Positions 1 to 4,942 of a stretch of 8,719 nt of DNA are shown here, in pieces. The translations under genes and the position numbers were made by a program. The notes under the pieces were generated by a model. The model saw only the letters and a list, made by a program, of their open reading frames with translations. It made no database searches and was not told the DNA's origin. The DNA lies in assembly GCA_964405405.1 (NCBI GenBank), contig CAYONT010000074.1, positions 1 to 8,719 on the forward strand, given 5' to 3'. How positions within the stretch are numbered: the first letter of the stretch is position 1; each line of letters begins with the position of its first letter. Source of the stretch: CAMCYM01 sp964405405 (GTDB lineage Bacteria > Bacteroidota > Bacteroidia > Flavobacteriales_D > Sanyastnellaceae).

Positions 1-1
1 G

Positions 2-157
2 CCCAATCCGGCGCCATTCGCCTACTTTGCCTGGGATGCTGACGACCTGGGTTTCGCCCGGGGTAGGGCGGGGCCGTGGGGCCCGGGGTTCGGGTACGAT
101 GAACCCCGGGCTTTCCGCTGGATGGAGGGGGGTGGTGGGGTGGACTTTATGGCGTGA
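2..157 (+). CDS. Possible C-terminal end of an unidentified protein (5' end outside window)
   Basis: Reading frame 2 is open from the first base of the window to a TGA at 155-157 and gives about 51 residues with no start in view. The peptide is rich in aromatic and acidic residues (for example FAYFAWDADDLGF near its start and RAFRWMEGGGGVDFMA at its end), which looks more like a real protein tail than the proline/serine/arginine-rich readings of the other frames. It would overlap the 3' end of the minus-strand gene at 147-416 by 11 bases, tail to tail. I do not recognise the family. A doubt remains because an 11-bp perfect hairpin (81-111) lies inside it. If the upstream gene instead ends at the frame-1 TGA at 40-42, that hairpin would be its terminator and this reading would be spurious. 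Confidence 0.4.
   Translation, partial: PNPAPFAYFAWDADDLGFARGRAGPWGPGFGYDEPRAFRWMEGGGGVDFMA
81..111. repeat. Perfect 11-bp inverted repeat (hairpin), possible terminator
   Basis: GCCCGGGGTTC at 81-91 is exactly complementary to GAACCCCGGGC at 101-111, with a 9-base loop (GGGTACGAT). On the plus strand the stem runs into CTTTCC, a weak T-run, so an intrinsic terminator for a plus-strand gene is possible. On the minus strand no T-run follows. It lies inside the putative C-terminal reading frame at 2-157, so its role depends on whether that frame is real. The stem is clear in the sequence; the terminator role is inference. Confidence 0.45.
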
Positions 158-416
158 GGAGGTGGGCGTAATCCGGGAGGGACAGCAGGTGACGGCGCGC
201 CTCCTGGATGCGGGCACAGCGTTCGTAAGCTTCCTCGGCCAGGGCTTCCTGCTCCAATTCATCGAGGATCTGGATCCGGTGGATGCCCCGGGGAACCCAG
301 ACGCACTCGTGGATGTAGAAGCGGTAGGGGTTGTTCCGCAGAATGGTGACCTTCCCATCTGGGGAGGCCAGCAAGTGGCTCAGAATGAGAGCCCGCAGGG
401 TGTCGTCGACTTGCAT
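147..416 (-). CDS. Small hypothetical protein with UVR-like helical motif (89 aa)
   Basis: Starts with ATG at 416 and ends at 147-149. There is no signal peptide or membrane segment, so it is probably cytosolic. Residues about 50-80 form a charged helical stretch (LDELEQEALAEEAYERCARI and onward, through ARRHLLSL) that resembles the UVR motif of UvrB/UvrC and of small ATP:guanido-kinase-associated proteins: an LxELE start, then YERCARI in the place of FExAAxL. The N-terminal half holds several aromatic and basic residues (NNPYRFYIHECVWVPRG) and matches no domain I know. The nearest upstream same-strand gene, the sulfotransferase, ends 161 bases away, so co-transcription is possible but not shown. 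No Shine-Dalgarno sequence precedes the ATG. Function unknown; the UVR resemblance suggests a protein-protein contact helix and is tentative. Confidence 0.7.
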   Translation of the reverse strand: MQVDDTLRALILSHLLASPDGKVTILRNNPYRFYIHECVWVPRGIHRIQILDELEQEALAEEAYERCARIQEARRHLLSLPDYAHLLTP

Positions 417-577
417 GTTGCTGTATGGTTTTGAGATGGATTCGTCTCCGCATCATGGGTGCCACCGTGCCCCAGCTCGGGTCGGTTGGCAGACCCCGTT
501 GGGTCTTCTGGATGCTGTTTCTGGATGGATAACGCCGATGGGGGGCGGTTCATTGTGTGGACCCAGCGGAATGGGGT

Positions 578-1369
578 TCAGGGGAGCGCTCGGGCGAGCA
601 AACGCTCGTACGTTGGAGCCGTTGCGTGGCGGATTTGGCCTAACAAATCGGTGCCGAAGTAGTCCTCCAAAGGGCGGTGGCGGTTCGCACCTGCAGGCTG
701 GTGTTGGCGCTGCAAGATGGGGGCTGCGGAATGGCGCAGGGGCCAGCCGAGGTGCGCTGCGGCTTGTGCCAGAATCCGGTCGGGTTCTGCGATGAACTGT
801 TCGTAGCGAATGACTGCCACCGATGGGTCGGTCCAGATGCCGTGGTGGTGTGCGTCGTTCCAGCGCTGGGCCATGGCGAGGGCAGGTGGGCCTGGAAACG
901 ACTGAAAATAAGTCACATATGGGCGTCTTAGGGCGGAAGGGAAGGCAGTTGAGGTCGGGGAAACACCCCACTGGTCGAGCGCGCTGCGGATGTTGGCTGC
1001 CGGTTCGCGGATGAGCAGGATGTGTCGCTTTCGCGTGGTCTGTGAGAGCGCGGCTTCGGGAAAAAACGTCGCACTCGGTTCCTTCCAAATCGCCGGAGAA
1101 AAAGTCACGGGATGTCGGCGCATGAGCGCGCCCAGTGGCTCCGCTTGCCACGGGGCATGCCAGCTGTCCCAGAGCAGCGGGGTATCCAGCAGGCAGGTTT
1201 GGCCCGTGGCCTCGGCCAGCGCCCGGGCGAACACCGTGGTGCCCGATTTCTGAATCCCGAAGACCCACATTCCATCGGGTCGGTGTTGTCGAAAGGGCCG
1301 GTAGGCGAGGTCCAGCAGGGAGAGCAGCCGTGCTTCGGGTGCGGACCAGTGTCGTTGGAGGGGATTCAC
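578..1369 (-). CDS. Sulfotransferase family protein (PAPS-dependent type), GTG start
   Basis: Predicted to transfer a sulfonate group from PAPS to an unknown acceptor. The N-terminal strand and loop FGIQKSGTT (about residues 37-45 from the GTG) matches the 5'-phosphosulfate-binding loop of sulfotransferases. LLIREPAANIRSAL (about 118-131) fits the 3'-phosphate-binding motif, with Arg121 and Ser129 in the usual places. The C-terminal part keeps the expected VIRYEQFIAEP strand-helix (187-196) followed by a helix with HLGWPL. At 263 residues it is typical in length. The frame is open far upstream into arsR, so the start must be chosen: GTG at 1369 gives a normal N-terminal helix before the loop, while ATG at 1270 would begin only three residues before the conserved loop. 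It is transcribed divergently from arsR across a 60-base gap. I see no arsenic-specific feature, and the substrate cannot be told from sequence. Confidence 0.8.
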   Translation of the reverse strand: MNPLQRHWSAPEARLLSLLDLAYRPFRQHRPDGMWVFGIQKSGTTVFARALAEATGQTCLLDTPLLWDSWHAPWQAEPLGALMRRHPVTFSPAIWKEPSATFFPEAALSQTTRKRHILLIREPAANIRSALDQWGVSPTSTAFPSALRRPYVTYFQSFPGPPALAMAQRWNDAHHHGIWTDPSVAVIRYEQFIAEPDRILAQAAAHLGWPLRHSAAPILQRQHQPAGANRHRPLEDYFGTDLLGQIRHATAPTYERLLARALP

Positions 1370-1374
1370 CAGGC

Positions 1375-1382
1375 CAAATTTA
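1375..1382 (-). promoter_or_regulatory. Possible Bacteroidota -7 promoter element for the sulfotransferase gene
   Basis: On the minus strand this reads TAAATTTG, an exact match to the TAnnTTTG -7 element. It ends five bases before the GTG at 1369, so transcription would start at or next to the start codon. A TTG that could act as the -33 element lies 24 bases upstream, inside the ArsR palindrome; this is slightly longer than usual spacing. The match is seen directly; promoter activity is inference. Confidence 0.35.
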
Positions 1383-1401
1383 ACCCGGGATTTACACTCT
1401 A

Positions 1402-1419
1402 TATAGCAATATTGCGATA
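1402..1419. promoter_or_regulatory. ArsR operator palindrome
   Basis: TATAGCAATATTGCGATA is an 18-base inverted repeat centred between 1410 and 1411. Its ten-base core GCAATATTGC is perfect, and the outer arms pair except at 1405/1416. AT-rich palindromes of this kind directly before arsR genes are the usual binding sites of winged-helix ArsR dimers. The site touches the putative -7 box of arsR (1418-1425) and ends 10 bases before the arsR ATG, so a bound dimer would block RNA polymerase. It also lies upstream of the divergent sulfotransferase gene. Confidence 0.75.
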
Positions 1420-1425
1420 GGTTTG
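1418..1425 (+). promoter_or_regulatory. Possible Bacteroidota -7 promoter element for the ars operon
   Basis: TAGGTTTG matches TAnnTTTG and overlaps the end of the operator palindrome. Only four bases separate it from the arsR ATG, which would make the transcript leaderless or nearly so. No good TTG/TTTG -33 box stands at the expected distance; TTTACA at 1391-1396 is the nearest upstream AT-rich candidate. Tentative. Confidence 0.35.
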
Positions 1426-1429
1426 GGGC

Positions 1430-1789
1430 ATGGGAACGACCCGGTTGGAGTTGTATGCGGAGCGCCACAATGCGCTGGCGCTTCGGTTGAAGGCGTTGGG
1501 CCATCCGGCCCGGTGGTCGATGGTGGAGCACTTGCTCGCGCAGCAAGGCTGCGTCAATGCGGACTTTGTCGCCTTGACGGGGCTGGCGCAGCCGACGGTC
1601 ACGCGGCACCTGGCGGTCTTGGTCGGGGCCGGGCTGGTGGCCTGCGATTGCGGCGGAGGGCGCGCAGTCTACTGCATTGCGCCGGGGGCTTGGCGGGCGC
1701 TGGAGGCCGACCTGGTTCCTTGGGTGCGCCAAGCGGCCGCCTTTCCCACCCACTGCGAAACCGATGCATCATGTTGTACCCCTTCTTGA
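1430..1789 (+). CDS. arsR: ArsR-family winged-helix arsenite-responsive repressor
   Basis: A 119-residue transcription factor, typical ArsR/SmtB length. KALGHPARWSMVEHLL (21-36) is the conserved second helix. NADFVALTGLAQPTVTRHLA (43-62) is the helix-turn-helix, with TVTRHL as recognition helix. The wing follows at 70-83. It should bind as a dimer to the palindrome just upstream and leave DNA when arsenite or a similar thiophile binds. The classic ELCVCDL metal site of plasmid ArsR is absent; cysteines are at 41, 72, 74, 82, 109, 115 and 116, and the tail pattern Cys-x5-Cys-Cys is a possible arsenite site. The LAQPTVTRHL/YCI arrangement resembles Bacteroidota ArsR proteins. The ATG at 1430 has no Shine-Dalgarno sequence. 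It is the first gene of the operon, 26 bases before the phosphatase gene. Confidence 0.92.
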   Translation: MGTTRLELYAERHNALALRLKALGHPARWSMVEHLLAQQGCVNADFVALTGLAQPTVTRHLAVLVGAGLVACDCGGGRAVYCIAPGAWRALEADLVPWVRQAAAFPTHCETDASCCTPS

Positions 1790-1815
1790 CCTGGGCCCTG
1801 GTGGCCACTGCGCCC

Positions 1816-2457
1816 ATGAACGAACTCGAAACCACGTGCAAGCAGCTCGATGAGGCTTCCCGGACCTTGGCGGAGCGCACCGCGCCGGAGCGGATGGCGG
1901 AGCTGGAGGATTTGGCCTTGTGGATTGCCCAGCAGCCCGCGGAAGCGCCGGCCCAGCTCGTGTTCATCTGCACCCACAACAGCCGGCGGAGCCACATGGG
2001 CCAAATCTGGGCCCAAACGGCTGCCCAGTTCTACGGGCTCGATGGCGTTCGCACCTTCAGTGGCGGTACGGAGGTGACTGCGTTCAACCCGCGCGCGGTA
2101 CAGGCCCTGCGGGCGATGGGCGTGGGGCTCGAACCTGTGGCACAGGGTCCGGCCGAGAATCCTCGGTACGCCGTTCGGCTGCTCGACCCCGCCTTCGAAA
2201 CCCTGGCCTTCAGCAAGCACTTCGGCGACCCCACGAACCCCGCCTCGGGCTTTGCCGCCGTGATGACATGCAGTGAAGCTGACGGCGCCTGCCCCATCGT
2301 GTTCGGCTCCGCCGCCCGGTTCTCCCTGCCCTACATCGACCCCAAGTCCTCCGACGGCACCCCCCAGGAACCCCAGGTCTACGCCGAGCGCGCCCGGCAA
2401 ATCGGCGCCGAGATGTTCTACGTCATGCGCAGGGCTGCCGCGCTCCGGAAGCCATGA
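1816..2457 (+). CDS. Low-molecular-weight protein-tyrosine-phosphatase-like arsenate reductase
   Basis: A 213-residue cytosolic protein of the low-molecular-weight phosphatase/ArsC fold, likely reducing arsenate to arsenite. The catalytic P-loop is VFICTHNSRRSHM: Cys52 is the nucleophile and Arg58 closes the CX5R motif. The general acid is expected at Asp175 in YIDPKSSDGTP. Cys152 and Cys159 in MTCSEADGACP could act as resolving thiols. A helical N-terminal extension of about 45 residues precedes the P-loop, as in the Bacteroidota members usually annotated protein-tyrosine-phosphatase and found beside arsR and acr3. The ATG at 1816 is preferred because it starts 26 bases after the arsR stop; ATG at 1771 would overlap arsR and add a hydrophobic stretch. 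Its stop overlaps the acr3 start in ATGA. Arsenate reductase activity is inferred from context; true phosphatase activity is the alternative. Confidence 0.88.
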   Translation: MNELETTCKQLDEASRTLAERTAPERMAELEDLALWIAQQPAEAPAQLVFICTHNSRRSHMGQIWAQTAAQFYGLDGVRTFSGGTEVTAFNPRAVQALRAMGVGLEPVAQGPAENPRYAVRLLDPAFETLAFSKHFGDPTNPASGFAAVMTCSEADGACPIVFGSAARFSLPYIDPKSSDGTPQEPQVYAERARQIGAEMFYVMRRAAALRKP

Positions 2458-3482
2458 AGCCCGCTGCCAAGCGGCTGGGCACGCTCGACCGCTACCTGAC
2501 CCTGTGGATCTTTGCGGCGATGGCGGTGGGCATCGCCCTCGGCCATTTCGTCCCCGGACTGCCGGCCGCCCTGCAGCGCGCCTCCTCCGGGACCACCCAT
2601 GTCCCGCTGGCCGTGGGCCTCATTGCCATGCTCGTTCCGCCCTTTGCAAAAGTCGAGTATGCCTTGCTCCCGGGCGTGTTGCGGAACACCCGCCTGCTGG
2701 GCTTGTCGTTGTTCCTGAATTGGGTGGTCGGTCCGCTCCTGATGTTCGGGCTGGCGGCCCTGTTCCTGTCGGACCAACCGGAGTACTTTTCGGGCCTCGT
2801 GCTCATCGGTCTCGCCCGGTGCATCGCGATGGTGCTGGTTTGGAACGATTTGGCCGACGGGAACCGCGAATATGGCGCGGCCTTGGTGGCCCTGAATAGC
2901 TTGTTTCAGGTCTTTGCCTACCCCTTTTACGCTTGGTTTTTCATGACCCAGCTGCCCGCGTGGTTGGGCCTGGAATCCGTGGCCATGGATCTGTCGGTGG
3001 CCATGGTGGCGGAAAGCGTCCTGCTTTACCTCGGACTGCCGTTTGTGCTCGGCGCCGCCATCCGGTGGTGGGGTCGCCGAACGTGGGGTGCGGAGGCCTA
3101 TGAGCGGCGGATTTTGCCCCGCCTGGGTCGGGTGACCCCCGTGGCTTTGTTGTTCACCATCGGGGTCATGTTTTCGTTGAAAGGCGAGGCTTTGCTGGCT
3201 TTGCCGGGGGATGTGTTGCGCATGGCGGTGCCGCTGGTGATTTACTTTGCCACGATGTTTGCCATCGGATTTTTCCTGGCCAAATCCCTCGGAACCTCCT
3301 ACGACCGCAGTGCAGCCGTTGCTTTCACGGCCGCCGGCAACAACTTCGAGCTGGCAATCGCCGTAGCTGTCGGGGTCTTCGGGCTGGGATCGGGGCAGGC
3401 CTTGGCCGGGGTGATCGGCCCGCTGATCGAGGTCCCGGCTTTGTTGCTGCTGGTGCAGGTGGCGCGTCGTTGGGCGTGGTAA
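2454..3482 (+). CDS. acr3: ACR3-type arsenite efflux permease
   Basis: A 342-residue inner-membrane carrier that exports arsenite, the product of the reductase encoded just upstream. About ten hydrophobic segments can be traced, for example 16-32, 51-70, 80-104, 113-130, 145-162, 177-202, 228-242, 258-277, 297-312 and 316-338. The family hallmark GLARCIAMVLVWNDLADGN (119-137) includes Cys123, the cysteine reported as essential for ACR3 transport. GNNFELAIAVAVGVFG (295-310) and GPLIEVPALLLL (322-333, with Glu326) are the other conserved transport motifs. The BASS/ACR3 fold and length are normal, with no truncation. ATGA overlap with the phosphatase gene (2454-2457) indicates translational coupling. 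The annotation arsB is sometimes used, but this is the ACR3 family and not the unrelated ArsB family. Confidence 0.95.
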   Translation: MKPAAKRLGTLDRYLTLWIFAAMAVGIALGHFVPGLPAALQRASSGTTHVPLAVGLIAMLVPPFAKVEYALLPGVLRNTRLLGLSLFLNWVVGPLLMFGLAALFLSDQPEYFSGLVLIGLARCIAMVLVWNDLADGNREYGAALVALNSLFQVFAYPFYAWFFMTQLPAWLGLESVAMDLSVAMVAESVLLYLGLPFVLGAAIRWWGRRTWGAEAYERRILPRLGRVTPVALLFTIGVMFSLKGEALLALPGDVLRMAVPLVIYFATMFAIGFFLAKSLGTSYDRSAAVAFTAAGNNFELAIAVAVGVFGLGSGQALAGVIGPLIEVPALLLLVQVARRWAW

Positions 3483-3491
3483 CTTCGCGGC

Positions 3492-4511
3492 ATGGATTCT
3501 CTGTCGCAGCTGGTGCTGGGAGCGGCCACGGGTGAGCTCGTTCTGGGCCGCAAACTGGGCAATCGGGCCCTGTGGCTGGGGGCGTTGGGCGGCACCCTCC
3601 CGGACTTGGACGTGTTGGCTGGACTCTGGCTTGATCCGCTGGACAACCTGGCTTTTCACCGCGGCATCACGCACTCCGCGTTGGTTTGGGTGCTGGGGGG
3701 GCTGGGACTCGGCACGCTTTCCCACCGGGTGCAGCGGAAGGGGCCAGCGGTGGGGTGGGGCCAGTGGGTGCTTTTTTGGTTCGCGGTGTTGGCCACGCAC
3801 GTGCTGCTCGACTGCTTCACCCTCTACGGGACGCAAGTTTGGGCGCCGTTTTCGAATGTGCGCGTGTCTTGGAGCACGATTTCCGTGGCGGATCCCCTCT
3901 ACACGTTGCCGTTTCTGCTGGCGTTGCTGGTCATGGCCCGGAAGGGGGTGGGGACTGCGAAGCGTCGGAGGTGGCACCGGTTGGCGTGGGCTTGGAGTTG
4001 TTTGTATTTGGCCTGGACGGTGACCAACAAGGTTCAGGTGGAGGCGGAAGTGCGTGAGGCGCTGGAGCTGCGTGGAATCGTAGCGCAATCGGTGGTCACG
4101 ACGCCTACGATTTTGAACAATGTGCTTTGGAGTGTGGCGGTCGATGGTGGCGATGGGTTTTATGTGGGCCACCACAGTTTGCTGGACGAGGGTCCCTTGG
4201 TGCTGCATCGGGTGGAAAAGGGGCCGGGCCTGGGCCCTGGGGGACAGACGGAGGCGGTGTTGCGTTGGTTCAGCGATGGGTTCTTGGTGGTGACAGAGGA
4301 GGCGGGGGATACGCTGCAGCTGGCGGACCTGCGTTTCGGGAGTTTTGCCACCCCGCCGCTGGAGCCGGAGGATTACATTTTTCGGTTCGTGGTGCGCAGG
4401 GGGGAGGGGGGGTGGGGATTCGTTGCGGCAGAGGGGGGGCCTCCTCCGGGGCGGGAACGGGATTTTTTCCCGGCGTTGTGGAACCGGATTTGGGGCGGCG
4501 ACGCGAGCTGA
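3492..4511 (+). CDS. YdjM-type membrane-bound metal-dependent hydrolase
   Basis: A 339-residue predicted inner-membrane protein of the LexA-regulated YdjM (DUF457-like) metal-dependent hydrolase family; its substrate is not known. MDSLSQLVLGAATGE is the typical start. Putative metal ligands are GTLPDLDV (Asp38, Asp40), FHRGITHS (His56, His61) and ATHVLLDC (His103, Asp107). Membrane segments lie near 62-77, 90-108, 135-149 and 163-178. Residues 180-339 look soluble and hold no motif I recognise, though Bacteroidota members of this length are common. It begins 9 bases after the acr3 stop and its TGA overlaps the next start (TGATG), so it belongs to the ars transcription unit. Near the 3' end the coding strand has very long G-runs (4399-4439) encoding RRGEGGWGF...EGGPPPG. 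A link to arsenic resistance is not established. Confidence 0.88.
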   Translation: MDSLSQLVLGAATGELVLGRKLGNRALWLGALGGTLPDLDVLAGLWLDPLDNLAFHRGITHSALVWVLGGLGLGTLSHRVQRKGPAVGWGQWVLFWFAVLATHVLLDCFTLYGTQVWAPFSNVRVSWSTISVADPLYTLPFLLALLVMARKGVGTAKRRRWHRLAWAWSCLYLAWTVTNKVQVEAEVREALELRGIVAQSVVTTPTILNNVLWSVAVDGGDGFYVGHHSLLDEGPLVLHRVEKGPGLGPGGQTEAVLRWFSDGFLVVTEEAGDTLQLADLRFGSFATPPLEPEDYIFRFVVRRGEGGWGFVAAEGGPPPGRERDFFPALWNRIWGGDAS

Positions 4512-4942
4512 TGGACGGGGCGATGCGACGGGTCGAGGTGGTGGCCGGGGTGTTGGAGGACCGGGGGGAGGTGCTGTGTGCGCGCCGCGGCCCGAGTCCC
4601 CACGCCCACCTCGATGGCAAGTGGGAGTTCCCGGGTGGCAAGGTGGAACCCGGCGAATCGCATGCCGCTGCGTTGGTTCGGGAGTGGCACGAGGAGTTGG
4701 GGGTGGCCATCGAAGTGGGTTCCTTCCTGTGTACCGTCACCCACCGGTATCCGGATTGGGAGGTGGTCCTGCATGTGTACCATTGCCATTGGTCAGCCCC
4801 GGGGGAACGAAGCCGCTTGCTGTGCCACGACCACGTCGCCGTCTGCTGGCTGCCGGTTCAGCGGTTGCGCGAGGTGGACGGGGAATGGGCTGCCGCCGAC
4901 GTCCCGGTGGTGGATTGGCTGTTGACCCGGCGCAACACATAG
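4511..4942 (+). CDS. Nudix (MutT/NudG-like) nucleoside triphosphate pyrophosphohydrolase
   Basis: A 143-residue Nudix enzyme, likely hydrolysing (oxidised) nucleoside triphosphates to monophosphate and pyrophosphate. The Nudix box is complete: Gly43, Glu49, Arg57-Glu58, Glu61-Glu62 and Gly64 in GGKVEPGESHAAALVREWHE and the following ELGV; the Trp at 59 in place of Leu is the only unusual position. VEVVAGVLEDRGEVLCARR (8-26) and GKWEFPGGK are typical of MutT and NudG (CTP pyrophosphohydrolase), and the C-terminal LPVQRLREV...AADVPVVDWL is the usual family ending. The ATG at 4511 shares its A with the preceding TGA; a second ATG at 4523 is possible. It is the last gene of the ars operon. Its last 85 bases overlap the convergent DUF2079 gene. 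Substrate choice between 8-oxo-dGTP and other nucleotides cannot be read from sequence. Confidence 0.9.
   Translation: MDGAMRRVEVVAGVLEDRGEVLCARRGPSPHAHLDGKWEFPGGKVEPGESHAAALVREWHEELGVAIEVGSFLCTVTHRYPDWEVVLHVYHCHWSAPGERSRLLCHDHVAVCWLPVQRLREVDGEWAAADVPVVDWLLTRRNT

Noticed and set aside
82..110. Possible tRNA T-arm (GGGTTCGGGTACGATGAACCC region)
   Set aside because: No acceptor, D or anticodon arms flank it; it is a simple inverted repeat.
491..506. Six-base hairpin AGACCC-CGTT-GGGTCT between the sulfotransferase and UVR-like genes
   Set aside because: The stem is short and no T-run follows on either strand, so I do not call it a terminator.
1370..1753. N-terminal extension of the sulfotransferase frame into arsR
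   Set aside because: The frame is open but the extra residues are antisense to arsR, cross its operator and show no family resemblance; the GTG at 1369 is a better start.
1771..1815. Upstream ATG for the phosphatase gene, giving a hydrophobic leader
   Set aside because: It would overlap arsR by 19 bases and add a short hydrophobic stretch not expected for a cytosolic arsenate reductase; ATG 1816 fits the family N-terminus.
2418..4208. Long minus-strand open frame of 596 codons
   Set aside because: It lies antisense to acr3 and the YdjM-type hydrolase, both with clear family motifs, and its translation is Gln/His/Arg/Pro-rich without any domain. GC-rich coding DNA commonly leaves the opposite strand open.
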